A stretch of DNA of 64,000 nt from Campylobacter sp. RM5004 (lineage in GTDB: Bacteria; Campylobacterota; Campylobacteria; Campylobacterales; Campylobacteraceae). Below are positions 8,289 to 17,723 of this stretch, in pieces (position 1 is the stretch's first letter; each line of letters begins with the position of its first letter). Both the position numbers and the translations under genes were made by a program. The notes beneath the pieces are model-generated. The model saw only the letters and a list, made by a program, of their open reading frames with translations, made no database searches and was not told the origin of the DNA. Where the stretch lies: positions 1,392,409 to 1,456,408 of the forward strand of contig NZ_CP059599.1 of NCBI RefSeq assembly GCF_022369455.1. Reading direction: 5' to 3'.

Positions 8289-9146
8289 TTATCCTTTATA
8301 TTTATTTTCTATTTCCATCCATTTATCAAACTCGCAAATTCTATTGCGCTCTTTCATAGATATCATTAAATGCTCTGCATTTGCTGTTGTGCCAGTAGTT
8401 TTTAAATGATTTAATAAATCATTCATACCCTTAACTGCTGCTTTTAGCGTTGCATTTGCATAAAGAACTATATTAAAGCCCATTTTTTCTAATTCATCAT
8501 TTGTTAATATCGGAGTTTTTCCACCTTCTACCATATTTGCTATATGATAGCCTTTTACTAATTTTGGTAATTGTGCCATTTGCTCAACACTAGTAGGCGC
8601 TTCAATAAATAATATATCAGCTCCACTTTCTAAATAAGCATTAGCTCTAGCAATTGCATCATCAAAACCATTTACAGCAATAGCGTCAGTTCTTGCGATT
8701 ATTAAAGTATCGTATTCTAAAGCATCTTTGCAAGCTTTAATTTTAGAACACATTTCTTCTTGGCTTATAATCTTTTTACCTTCAAAATGTCCACATCTTT
8801 TAGGAAGTTGTTGGTCTTCTAGTTGAAGTGCTGCTATTTTGTTTTTAGAAAATTCTTTTGCAGTTCTATAAACATTTAAAGCATTTCCGTAACCATTATC
8901 TATATCTGCAATTACGGGAAGATTTGTTGCATCGTTTATTCTTTTTGTATTTTCTAGCATTTCATTCATGCTAACTAAACCTATATCAGGATAGCCAAAC
9001 TGCATATTTGCCATACCTGCACCCGTTGCATACACTACATCAAAACCTGCTAACTCAATAAGTCTTGCATATAAAGCATTTGCAGCTCCGGGTGCTACTA
9101 ATAATTTGTTTGATTTTAAAGCTTCTTTTAATATTTTTGCTTTCAT
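8289..9146 (-). CDS. Isocitrate lyase/PEP mutase-family lyase (methylisocitrate or dimethylmalate lyase-like)
   Basis: 285 residues, close to PrpB (about 295). KRCGH at about residues 116-120 is the lyase signature containing the catalytic Cys, and DIDNGYGN at about 81-88 binds Mg2+. APGAANALYARLIELAGF at the N terminus is typical of this superfamily. The enzyme should cleave a C4 acid backbone to pyruvate or a homologue. With two PrpF isomerases behind it, a route through a methylated or unsaturated di- or tricarboxylate is likely. Its start codon lies at the end of an unusual hairpin (9145-9178) holding the ribosome-binding site in the loop. Confidence 0.75.
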   Translation of the reverse strand: MKAKILKEALKSNKLLVAPGAANALYARLIELAGFDVVYATGAGMANMQFGYPDIGLVSMNEMLENTKRINDATNLPVIADIDNGYGNALNVYRTAKEFSKNKIAALQLEDQQLPKRCGHFEGKKIISQEEMCSKIKACKDALEYDTLIIARTDAIAVNGFDDAIARANAYLESGADILFIEAPTSVEQMAQLPKLVKGYHIANMVEGGKTPILTNDELEKMGFNIVLYANATLKAAVKGMNDLLNHLKTTGTTANAEHLMISMKERNRICEFDKWMEIENKYKG

Positions 9147-9178
9147 GAAACACTCCTTTTTGTTATAAAGTGTTTCAT
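9145..9178 (-). promoter_or_regulatory. Ten-bp inverted repeat enclosing the ribosome-binding site of the lyase gene
   Basis: Arms ATGAAACACT (9145-9154) and AGTGTTTCAT (9169-9178) are perfect complements with a 14-base loop. On the minus strand the loop holds AAGG of the Shine-Dalgarno sequence and the stem runs into the ATG. It could be a DNA operator or an mRNA hairpin limiting initiation; both are inference. Confidence 0.5.
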
Positions 9179-9225
9179 ATTAACATAAAATAATAAAACT
9201 TTATTTTTTAAATAGCTTTTAAATA

Positions 9226-10560
9226 TTAAAAGCTATCTTTTTTACTAAAAATTTCAATTATGTAAGAAATAATAAACATAATAATAACAGGAACAATCCA
9301 GCCAAGCATTGATGAATAAAATGGCAAGATATTTAAAAATTTATCAATTCCTAAATAAGTTAAAATCTTAACTTCATTAATACTTAAACTTGAACTATCA
9401 ATTGCATTTAATATGCCTATAAATGCTGCGGTATAAACACTAAATCTATAAATAATCTTGCTCTCATTTATTAAATTATTTATTAAAGATAAGATTATTA
9501 AAACAATAGCAATAGGATAAATAGCAATTAATATAGGAATACTAACTTTTAAAATCTGAGTTAAACCTTGAATTGATAATAAAAAGCTAGCAACAACCCA
9601 AATAATAACCCAAGTTTTATAAGAAATCTTAGTAACGCTACTAAAATAACTAGCACTTGAGCCAATTAATCCTATAGTAGTTGTAAGACAAGCAAGTAAA
9701 GCTGTAATTCCTAGAATAAATCTTCCAAAACTTCCAAATAAATCATTGCTAATTAAAGATAATAAAACAGCTCCATTACTAGCGTCTTTAAAGGTATTGC
9801 CATAAACATATCCTAAATATCCTAGAGCAAAATAAACTATTATTAAAATAACTCCTGAAAACAAACCTGCTTTTATAGTAAGTAATGATAATTGATGTTT
9901 GTTTTTTACTCCTAAAGATTTTAAAGCACCAACAACGCTAATTCCAAAAACTAAAGCTGCAAGTGCGTCCATAGTCTGATAACCTTCAACAAAAGCTGAA
10001 GCAACAGGATGATTAATATAATTTGCATTAGGTTCTGCAATATTAACTTCTGCTAACACAAAAGCTGATATGAAAAATACTGCTATTAAAATGAGTAAAG
10101 CAGGTGTTAAATACTTTCCTAAAGTATCTAAAATAGTGCTTGGATTTAAACATATATAATAATTAAGTGCAAAATAAATAAAACTATAAAAAGCTAAAAA
10201 ATATATATTATTTTCACTAGGAACAAATGGTAAAATCATTATTTCATAAGGCATTGTGCTAGCCCTTGGAATTGCTACTAAAGGACCTATTGTAATATAA
10301 ATAGCAGCTACAAAAATGATAGCAAACGATACATTCACCCTACTAGCTAATTCTTTTAGCGTTCCTGCCTTAGCAACTGCTGCAACACCTAAAACAGGTA
10401 AAGCAACTCCGGTTACACAAAAAAATAAAATTGCTAAATAAAAATTACTACCTGAATCAACTCCTAATTTTGGTGGTAAAATGAAGTTGCCTGCACCAAA
10501 AAACATAGCAAATAGCATTAATGCTACAACATAAAATTCTTTTTTTCCTATTTTTGTCAT
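9226..10560 (-). CDS. brnQ: Branched-chain amino acid:cation symporter
   Basis: 444 residues of about twelve membrane helices. The N-terminal MLFAMFFGAGNFILPPKLG is the LIVCS/BrnQ signature, and DALAALVFGISVVGALKSLGV follows in the middle as in other BrnQ proteins. It imports leucine, isoleucine and valine with Na+ or H+. It sits 80 bases downstream of the lyase start region on the same strand but is separated by the lyase promoter, so it is probably its own unit. AAGGAG lies before the ATG. Confidence 0.9.
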   Translation of the reverse strand: MTKIGKKEFYVVALMLFAMFFGAGNFILPPKLGVDSGSNFYLAILFFCVTGVALPVLGVAAVAKAGTLKELASRVNVSFAIIFVAAIYITIGPLVAIPRASTMPYEIMILPFVPSENNIYFLAFYSFIYFALNYYICLNPSTILDTLGKYLTPALLILIAVFFISAFVLAEVNIAEPNANYINHPVASAFVEGYQTMDALAALVFGISVVGALKSLGVKNKHQLSLLTIKAGLFSGVILIIVYFALGYLGYVYGNTFKDASNGAVLLSLISNDLFGSFGRFILGITALLACLTTTIGLIGSSASYFSSVTKISYKTWVIIWVVASFLLSIQGLTQILKVSIPILIAIYPIAIVLIILSLINNLINESKIIYRFSVYTAAFIGILNAIDSSSLSINEVKILTYLGIDKFLNILPFYSSMLGWIVPVIIMFIISYIIEIFSKKDSF

Positions 10561-10576
10561 AATTCTCCTTGGATTT

Positions 10577-12850
10577 TTATAAAAGTGTTCTAACGCCTTT
10601 TGCGTTAGGTTCGCTCAAAATTCCTTGCTTTTCGCATTGCTCTACAATATTAGCAGCTCTATTGTAACCTATGTTTAATTGGCGTTGGATATAAGAAATA
10701 CTTGTTTTTCCACTCTCTTGCATTATCCTTACGGCTTCATTAAATAATTCATCAACATTATCATTATCGCTTTTTACATAGGTTTGAGTGTAGCTTGAAT
10801 CTTGCAAAATACTTTCATCATAATTTGCTTTTTCTTGCTTTTTTAAATGTTCTACAACTTTAATTATTTCTTCTTCACTAGCAAATGGAGCATGAAGCCT
10901 TACTATTTGACTTGTTCCTGGTGGGGTAAATAAGCTATCTCCACGACCAAGTAAGCTCTCAGCACCTTTAGAATCTAAAATAACCTTACTATCAACTCCC
11001 GTTCCAACCTTATAGCTTAATCTACTAGGTAAATTTGCCTTAATAAGCCCTGTTATAACATCTACGCTAGGGCGTTGCGTTGCTACTATTAGATGAATTC
11101 CTGCTGCTCTTGCCATTTGTGCAAGTCTTGCGATATAAACTTCTACTTCTTTTCCACTAGTCATCATCAAATCAGCCAATTCATCAATAATAATTACAAT
11201 ATAAGCAAAAGGCTCAAGTCCTATTTTAGGAGCTTTTTCGTTAAAGCTTTCAATGTTTTTTGTCTGAACGCTAGCCATTAGCTCATACCTTCGCTCCATT
11301 TCTGCAACCATATTTTTTAAAGCTAAGGTAGCTTTTTCTGCTCTTGTAATTACTGGAGTTAGCAAGTGTGGAATATCGTTATACATTGAAAACTCAAGCA
11401 TTTTAGGGTCAATCATCAAAAACCTTAAAGTTCTTGGGCTATTTCTATATAAAAGACTTAAAATCATAGCATTAATTCCAACGCTTTTTCCACTTCCTGT
11501 TGTTCCTGCAATTAATAAATGCGGTAAGCGTTTTAAGTCGGTTACAAAGGTATTTCCAACTATGTCTTTACCTAAAGCTATTGTTAATTTACTTTTGCTT
11601 TTTGCAAATAATTCATCTTCAAAAATAGTTCTAATATTTATTGTTTGTGAAGTCTTATTTGGGATTTCAATACCTACTACATCTTTTCCTGGAATTGGTG
11701 CTTGAATTCTAATGCTTGTTGCTTTAAGCGCCATTGCCAAATCATCTGCTAGGCCTGAAATTTTACTAAGTTTTACATCAGCAGCAGGTCTAAACTCAAA
11801 TGTAGTAACCACAGGACCCCAGTAGGTTTTAACCACATCTCCATCAATCTTAAAATGCTTTAATTTTGCTAAAAGCTCATTAATCTTTTCATCAAGTTCA
11901 TCTTCATTTATTATGATTTCTGTTGTTTTAGCCTTGTCTAATAATTCTACGCTTGGTAATTCAAAATCTTTAGGGATTTCTACTGCACCAAGTTCAAGCT
12001 CACTTAAGATAGCTTTGTTTTCTGCTAATTCGCTTAAAATTTCTACTTTTTTACTAGATTTTGGAACAAAACTCTGGCTTTCGTTTTCAGCAACCACTAC
12101 AACATCGTTAAAGGTGCTAGAATTTGAAATATGAATTTCGTTTTCTTCTATTTCTTGAATTTTTTCTTCTACTTGTGGTTTTTTAATTATTTTGATTTCA
12201 TCTTTATCATTGATTTTATTAATTAAAGGCTCTAACACAATTTTTGGCTCACTTACGCTTACGCCCTTATCGTTTGTAAAATTAATCTTTGTTTTTTCAT
12301 CTATTATTTCTTTTTCTACTTTAGGAGATTTTACAAATCTAATATCGCCTAAATCACTTAAAATCTCTTCTTTTGCACTTGTTTTAGTTTGTTTTTTAGG
12401 CTTTTCTTCTTTTTTGATTGTTTTTGGTTTTTCTTTTAACTTAAAAAGATTTTTAAAATCGTATTTTTTATTAAATAAGGCATATATAAAAGAATAATTA
12501 CAATATATCAAAACAAAAACTAATAAAAGAAATAAAATAATATTAACCCAACCAAGAATACTAATTAAACCTAAATTAAAAACATTAGCAAAAGGTAAAG
12601 CCAAAATAAGCAAAATACAAAATATATTCATAGTATATTTTAAAGCCACTTTAAAAGGATTATAAATATATAAAAACGCTCCTATAAAAGCTATAAAAAA
12701 TATATAAGATAACTTTCCAAAACAAAATCTTAAAGCTTTATTAAAATATGAACTAACAATAAAAATCCCATTAGCTTCGGGTAAAAATAACCCGAAACTT
12801 AAATAAAATAATATAAATGCAGTAAAAATAAATATAAGTTCTTTTTTCAT
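10577..12850 (-). CDS. ftsK: DNA translocase FtsK
   Basis: 757 residues. Four predicted N-terminal membrane helices (about 1-130) are followed by a charged linker rich in K, E and P. The motor domain has Walker A GTTGSGKSVGIN, Walker B IVIIIDELADL, and the QRPSVDVITGLIKANLPSRLSYK segment. A C-terminal winged-helix gamma domain reads SISYIQRQLNIGYNRAANIVE and recognises KOPS-like polar sequences. FtsK clears the septum and drives dimer resolution by Xer at division. The next gene upstream is flgL with a one-base gap, the same pair as in C. jejuni. Confidence 0.95.
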   Translation of the reverse strand: MKKELIFIFTAFILFYLSFGLFLPEANGIFIVSSYFNKALRFCFGKLSYIFFIAFIGAFLYIYNPFKVALKYTMNIFCILLILALPFANVFNLGLISILGWVNIILFLLLVFVLIYCNYSFIYALFNKKYDFKNLFKLKEKPKTIKKEEKPKKQTKTSAKEEILSDLGDIRFVKSPKVEKEIIDEKTKINFTNDKGVSVSEPKIVLEPLINKINDKDEIKIIKKPQVEEKIQEIEENEIHISNSSTFNDVVVVAENESQSFVPKSSKKVEILSELAENKAILSELELGAVEIPKDFELPSVELLDKAKTTEIIINEDELDEKINELLAKLKHFKIDGDVVKTYWGPVVTTFEFRPAADVKLSKISGLADDLAMALKATSIRIQAPIPGKDVVGIEIPNKTSQTINIRTIFEDELFAKSKSKLTIALGKDIVGNTFVTDLKRLPHLLIAGTTGSGKSVGINAMILSLLYRNSPRTLRFLMIDPKMLEFSMYNDIPHLLTPVITRAEKATLALKNMVAEMERRYELMASVQTKNIESFNEKAPKIGLEPFAYIVIIIDELADLMMTSGKEVEVYIARLAQMARAAGIHLIVATQRPSVDVITGLIKANLPSRLSYKVGTGVDSKVILDSKGAESLLGRGDSLFTPPGTSQIVRLHAPFASEEEIIKVVEHLKKQEKANYDESILQDSSYTQTYVKSDNDNVDELFNEAVRIMQESGKTSISYIQRQLNIGYNRAANIVEQCEKQGILSEPNAKGVRTLL

Positions 12851-12851
12851 C

Positions 12852-15245
12852 TTACATATAGTTTAATAAGCTTAGTTTAGAAACTTGTGCTGTTGCTTGT
12901 AAAGTAGCTTGTAAAGTAATGGTTGCTTGCATTAGCATAAGTTGGCTTTCTGCAGGATCAGCATTAATTACATCAGCTTTTACTTGATCAACATTTACTT
13001 TCATTAAATTTGCTCTATCTTGAGAGTTTTGAATACTTGTTTGAGTTGCTCCTATTTTTGTATGAATTTTATTGATATGATCTTGTATATGGTCAATTCT
13101 TTTTAAAGCACCTTGGATACCAACACTCTTTAATAACTCTGGATTATCACTATCTGCTCTATAATTTCCATTCCTAACTGCTTCTATCATTTTGTCTAAA
13201 TCTTTAATAATATCAACATGACTTTCATCAATTATTAGGCTTGAGTTTGTATTAAAATTAAACAAATCTCCTTTTTTAGTGCCTTCTTGTATAGGATTTC
13301 CATTAGCGTCAGTTCCGAAATCAAATTCATCAGCATTCATAGTATTAGCATCAAATATAGCTAAATCTATCTTAGTTGTGGTTGCTCCTTTATCAGTTAA
13401 AGTCATTTGACCTCTTTCATTAAGCCCTACATCAACTGCATTTTTAGAACTAATTAATAAACTCTCTAACTCAGCCTTATCTGCATCATTTAAAATCATA
13501 GGAGAATTAGCTTGATTAGGATATTTTGGAACCAATTGATAATCTCTTGTAGGAATATTATCAGTAGCAAACATAGAAATAACATCTCCTAATTGTTTGT
13601 AAGTTATGTCTTTGTTATCAGTTTTAACACTATCTGAAATATGCTGATTATGATCATATACAACATTCGTAATTGGCATAGTTACGGTTCTATCTTGTCC
13701 GTTTTGTCTATAATTTGCAGTTACCGTTCCTTGAGTGATATTAAAATCTATTGAATAATGAACCTTATTTTTTGAAGTAATTTCAAGCTTTAATATACTA
13801 TCAGGTCTTGTATTGTCGTTAGGATTTAATTTAATAGCTCCTTGAGCTGCATTTACTAATTTTGTTTCATCTGTTGCTACATTTTTATTTTTATCTATTT
13901 GAGATATATTTGAGCTTAATATATTATCTTTTTTAGTAAATAAAGACCTTGAATAATCAATTCCATCGCTAGTAAAAGAAGTATCAATATTACCCGTATT
14001 TGTAAATTCTAAAACAAAAACATTATCATTATTTCTTAAATCACTTGGATCACTTACACTTGCTCTTTGTGAATTTACAGGTTGTGGAATTACTGGAAGC
14101 GTTGGAACTGGCATTAAATCTTTTGGATCAACAGGTTTTCCAGCTGCAGCTGCTGCATTAGTAACTTGCTCGTTATGTGCTACTGCTGCATTTACAGCAT
14201 CAATTTCTGCTTGCGTAGGTGGTTTTGGTGGATATATTTGACCAAAGTCACTAGCTTGTGCTGTGCTAGCAAACATAGAAAAATTAATTTGACTTTCTTT
14301 GTTTTTTAAATCAGTGATTTCAATAGTTCCATTTTTGCTAAGTGTAACATCTACTACTTTATTTTCTTTAGTATTTCCATAAAGTTCGCCGATTTTAGTA
14401 AGCATAGCTCCTACGCTTTCATTTGCTTCCATTTTAAACTTAGCCTTAAAGCTTTCTCCATTTCCTTTAGTGCCACGAACATAAAAATAAGTATCAGGAA
14501 ATCTAGCTCCATCATTATCTAAAAAATGATCATTTACATTTAATTCTTTATTATCATTATTAGGTTTTAAGTAGTTTTTACCTATTAAATCTCTTATTTT
14601 ATTATCTTGAGTTATATAATGCACTTCTTCAGGTTTATTTATATCATATCTTCTATCAACCAAACGAACATTGGTGCTTATAACTTTCTTATAGTCATTA
14701 TCAACACCTTTAATTAATTCTTGACCTGAGATATTGTATTCTGTATAAACATTCGAGCCTAATAAAACTTGCATATTTTCATTATTTCCAAAATAATTTC
14801 CTTTTTCATCAAAAGGCTTAGTTCCTATGCTAGTTCCACTAAATAAGTATTGTCCGTTAATGCTTGTATTCGCAATATTTACAATATGATCTCTTATTTT
14901 TTGTAAGTCATTTGCTAAAGCGTTTAATGAAGTATCTGAATGAACCTCGTTTGCACTTTGAATTAATTTATTTTTAAATTGATCAAGCGACTTACTCATC
15001 TCATCTATTGCTTTATCCGAGTTTTTAGTAATATTTATAGCCTTACTTGCAGCTTCGCTGATTTGTTGAAAAGTAGCTAATTCATAAACAAGTCTTGAGC
15101 CTTCTGAAAACATACCAGCATCTTCGTAAGAATTTGAAATCTTTAAGCCACTTGATAATCTATTATTAGCATCATTGATTAAATTTTGTTGGCGTTGAAA
15201 ATTATTTAAATTTTGAGAGTAAATATAAGAGCTTGTTATTCTCAT
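12852..15245 (-). CDS. flgL: Flagellar hook-associated protein 3 (hook-filament junction)
   Basis: 797 residues, much longer than enteric FlgL (about 317) but normal for Campylobacter, where a large surface insertion separates the conserved ends. The N-terminal MRITSSYIYSQNLNNFQRQQ and the C-terminal ADPAESQLMLMQATITLQATLQATAQVSKLSLLNYM coiled-coil segments are flagellin-like. The middle (about 200-640) is a variable surface domain with a proline-rich stretch near 340-400. FlgL caps the hook and anchors the filament. A candidate sigma-28 box lies at 15273-15283. Confidence 0.92.
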   Translation of the reverse strand: MRITSSYIYSQNLNNFQRQQNLINDANNRLSSGLKISNSYEDAGMFSEGSRLVYELATFQQISEAASKAINITKNSDKAIDEMSKSLDQFKNKLIQSANEVHSDTSLNALANDLQKIRDHIVNIANTSINGQYLFSGTSIGTKPFDEKGNYFGNNENMQVLLGSNVYTEYNISGQELIKGVDNDYKKVISTNVRLVDRRYDINKPEEVHYITQDNKIRDLIGKNYLKPNNDNKELNVNDHFLDNDGARFPDTYFYVRGTKGNGESFKAKFKMEANESVGAMLTKIGELYGNTKENKVVDVTLSKNGTIEITDLKNKESQINFSMFASTAQASDFGQIYPPKPPTQAEIDAVNAAVAHNEQVTNAAAAAGKPVDPKDLMPVPTLPVIPQPVNSQRASVSDPSDLRNNDNVFVLEFTNTGNIDTSFTSDGIDYSRSLFTKKDNILSSNISQIDKNKNVATDETKLVNAAQGAIKLNPNDNTRPDSILKLEITSKNKVHYSIDFNITQGTVTANYRQNGQDRTVTMPITNVVYDHNQHISDSVKTDNKDITYKQLGDVISMFATDNIPTRDYQLVPKYPNQANSPMILNDADKAELESLLISSKNAVDVGLNERGQMTLTDKGATTTKIDLAIFDANTMNADEFDFGTDANGNPIQEGTKKGDLFNFNTNSSLIIDESHVDIIKDLDKMIEAVRNGNYRADSDNPELLKSVGIQGALKRIDHIQDHINKIHTKIGATQTSIQNSQDRANLMKVNVDQVKADVINADPAESQLMLMQATITLQATLQATAQVSKLSLLNYM

Positions 15246-15272
15246 TTTTGTTTCCTTGTTTAAAAATTTTTA

Positions 15273-15283
15273 ATTATATCGGC
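15273..15283 (-). promoter_or_regulatory. Candidate sigma-28 (FliA) promoter of flgL
   Basis: On the minus strand GCCGATATAA lies about 28 bases before the flgL start and matches the FliA -10 core GCCGATAA/CGATAT. The upstream TTAA element is weak. Late flagellar genes are FliA targets in Campylobacter and fliA lies at 17716, which supports the reading. Confidence 0.4.
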
Positions 15284-15290
15284 TAAAAAA

Positions 15291-15818
15291 TTATTTTATT
15301 AAGTCTAAAACTTCGCTAGGTGTGTTTGCAATGCTAAAAATTTTTAATGATTCTTCATCAATTGCACCACATTTTAAAAGAGTATTTTTAAAAAACTCAA
15401 CCAAAGGTTTAAAAAATTCTTCATTATATAAAATGATTTGATAGTTTCTTAATTTTGTTTGAGCTAGGGTTAAAACTTCAAATAATTCATCTAATGTTCC
15501 ATATCCACCAGCACAAACAATCATTACATCATTTTGCATTAAAGCTTTTTTTCTTAAAGATAAATCACTATGTTCAATAGATTTAGTGCAATATGGATTT
15601 AGCTTTTGTTCCATTGGAAGTTTTATATTTATTCCAACGCTTTCAACGCCACCAACTAAAAAAGCAGCCTTATTTGCAGCTTGCATAATACCGCCACCGC
15701 CACCTGTTGTAATTGAATAGCCATTTTTTGCCAAAACTTCACATAAAGCAAAAGCTTCCTTATAATATTTACTATCTTCATTAAATCTAGCAGAGCCAAA
15801 AATTGTAACTGATTTCAT
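15291..15818 (-). CDS. LOG-family protein (cytokinin riboside phosphoribohydrolase-like)
   Basis: 175 residues. The Rossmann-like fold has the LOG signature in two parts: GGGGGIMQAANKAA near residues 38-51 and AGGYGTLDE near 103-111 (the PGGxGTxxE motif). Older annotations call such proteins lysine decarboxylases, which is not supported by function studies; LOG enzymes split nucleoside monophosphates. It overlaps the fliY start by four bases, so it is likely read from the flagellar operon. Its physiological substrate here is unknown. Confidence 0.82.
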   Translation of the reverse strand: MKSVTIFGSARFNEDSKYYKEAFALCEVLAKNGYSITTGGGGGIMQAANKAAFLVGGVESVGINIKLPMEQKLNPYCTKSIEHSDLSLRKKALMQNDVMIVCAGGYGTLDELFEVLTLAQTKLRNYQIILYNEEFFKPLVEFFKNTLLKCGAIDEESLKIFSIANTPSEVLDLIK

Positions 15819-16630
15819 CTAAGACTTTCTAACCTTTCTTTTTTATCTCCGATTTTAGTTATTTGAACGCCGAAGTTTCCATCTACAATAACAACTTCAC
15901 CTTCAGCAAAACATTTATCTCCTACTAAAATCTCAAGTGGGTCATTTGCTAATTGATCAAGCTCTATAACTGAACCTATATCCATTGTTAAAACATCTTT
16001 TAATAACATTTTTTTACTTCCGATTCTTACTCTAATAGGAAGTTTTACATCCATTATTAAACCTATGTTTTTAAGCTCACCTAAGTCCATTTTAGAAGCA
16101 CTTGCCTCACTTTCTTTGTTAGAATTTGAATTCGGATTTAAGAGTTTGTAAGCTTTTTCATTCATTGCTAAGCTAACTTGCTCATTAAGTCCATTAATAC
16201 TTACATCATAAAAATAAATTTTATGAAATTTTGATAAGTCGCATTCATCGGTTAAAAAATCGCAAGATTCTAATGAAAAATTCATCTTAGGTAAATCTTT
16301 TTGAGCGTTTAATGAGGTTGAAAATGCTGAAAATATATTATTAATAGCTTCTTTGCTTGCATCAAGCTCATCATTTCCTAAGTTTTCATTCATAGAAATT
16401 TCTTCTTCGCCCATCATCCATTCAGAAATAGCACTCATTAAAACAGGGCTTGAAAGAAAAGCAAATTCCTTATCATCGCTTTTAAAAACAGCTTTTAAAA
16501 TAGGTGGTTTTAAAGCATTATTTTTAATATCAAACTCACTATAAGAACTAAACTTAGCACTCTTTCCAGTAAGTCCTTCAATAGTAGCTACACATTCATT
16601 TACAAATAGACCTAAAAACTCATCAATCAT
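15815..16630 (-). CDS. fliY: Flagellar motor switch protein FliY
   Basis: 271 residues. The C-terminal SpoA/FliN domain (about 185-262) reads LIMDVKLPIRVRIGSKKMLLKDVLTMDIGSVIELDQLANDPLEILV. The N-terminal part resembles the CheC/FliM-like portion found in FliY of Campylobacter and Helicobacter. It is a C-ring component that sets rotor switching. It overlaps fliM by eight bases. A copy of the dispersed repeat at 16122-16139 encodes the peptide LNPNSNSNK just before the SpoA domain, in the variable linker. Confidence 0.93.
   Translation of the reverse strand: MIDEFLGLFVNECVATIEGLTGKSAKFSSYSEFDIKNNALKPPILKAVFKSDDKEFAFLSSPVLMSAISEWMMGEEEISMNENLGNDELDASKEAINNIFSAFSTSLNAQKDLPKMNFSLESCDFLTDECDLSKFHKIYFYDVSINGLNEQVSLAMNEKAYKLLNPNSNSNKESEASASKMDLGELKNIGLIMDVKLPIRVRIGSKKMLLKDVLTMDIGSVIELDQLANDPLEILVGDKCFAEGEVVIVDGNFGVQITKIGDKKERLESLR
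16122..16139 (+). repeat. Dispersed repeat copy inside fliY
   Basis: GAATTTGAATTCGGATTT. It is the GAATTCGG variant, lacking one of the two As of the terminal GGAATT. It is read antisense by fliY and falls in the linker between domains. Confidence 0.7.
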
Positions 16631-17723
16631 TTATATTATCCTCATCTTCCATAGCCGATTCTTCTTGAATTTCTACAACCTTATCAAATTCTGCAGCCTT
16701 AGTCTTACGCTCTAGTTCGTAAGTTTCAAGAATATTTTTAACCTCATCTTTATCTGTTTTAATTAAATCTAAAATCTTTATTGATTTTTGGTATCTATGT
16801 ATTCCAAATTGAGCTAAAAACACATCTTTTCCATCAACACTTACAATAGCCTTATCATCTGCATTTCTATTTAATTTAATAATATTACCATTTTCAAGAC
16901 CTAAAAACTCTTCAACACTAATAAAAGCCTTGCCTAAAATAACTTCATATATCATATCAGCACGGCCAACAAGGGTTTTTATCTCTTTATTTCTACTTTT
17001 TTTAGCACTTGTTTCGCCTAAAATAACATCACGATTTGCAAGGCGTCCTAATATAGGCTCAAGATAAATTACAGGATAGCATATATTAATCATACCACTA
17101 TTATTTCCTATGGTAAGCTCCATAACAACCATTATTACGATTTCATTTTGGCTTACTATTTGAACAACGCTTGGGCTACTTTCTTTAGCTTCTACGCTAG
17201 GATACATATCAGTAATTATTGACCAGCTTTCTTTAAGCTTACTCATCATAATTCTTAAAATACTATCAAGTAAGTTGATTTCAATATCTGTTAATTCTCT
17301 ATTTTTTTCGCTACCTTCACCTGCTCCGCCTAATAATTTATCAATCATAGGAAAGGCAATACTTGGATTTATTTCTAAAACGCAAGTTCCATCTAAAGGC
17401 TTTATTGAAAATACGTTAAAGCTAGTAGGATTAGGTAAAGACATCAAAAACTCACCATAAGTCATTTGATCAACCGAATGAAGCTTGATTTCAACCATTG
17501 ATCTCATTATTTGTGAAATTTGAGTTGCAAGGCTTCTTGCTAATTTATCATGAATGCCTTTTACTGCACGAAGTTGCTCTTTACTAACACGATTAGGACG
17601 CTTAAAATCATATATTATTATTTGTCTTTCATCGTTTTCTTTCTTTGCTTCCGTTACAACATCGGTTGAATCAACGGAGTTAAGTAGAGCGTCTATTTCT
17701 TCTTGAGATAAAATATCAGCCAT
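16623..17723 (-). CDS. fliM: Flagellar motor switch protein FliM
   Basis: 366 residues. The N terminus MADILSQEEIDALLNSVD is the CheY-binding motif of FliM. The middle domain and the C-terminal SpoA domain (about 250-325) follow the usual order, with a charged tail. It forms the C-ring with FliG and FliY. It overlaps fliA upstream by eight bases and fliY downstream by eight bases, consistent with one operon flhF-flhG-membrane protein-fliA-fliM-fliY. Confidence 0.96.
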   Translation of the reverse strand: MADILSQEEIDALLNSVDSTDVVTEAKKENDERQIIIYDFKRPNRVSKEQLRAVKGIHDKLARSLATQISQIMRSMVEIKLHSVDQMTYGEFLMSLPNPTSFNVFSIKPLDGTCVLEINPSIAFPMIDKLLGGAGEGSEKNRELTDIEINLLDSILRIMMSKLKESWSIITDMYPSVEAKESSPSVVQIVSQNEIVIMVVMELTIGNNSGMINICYPVIYLEPILGRLANRDVILGETSAKKSRNKEIKTLVGRADMIYEVILGKAFISVEEFLGLENGNIIKLNRNADDKAIVSVDGKDVFLAQFGIHRYQKSIKILDLIKTDKDEVKNILETYELERKTKAAEFDKVVEIQEESAMEDEDNIND

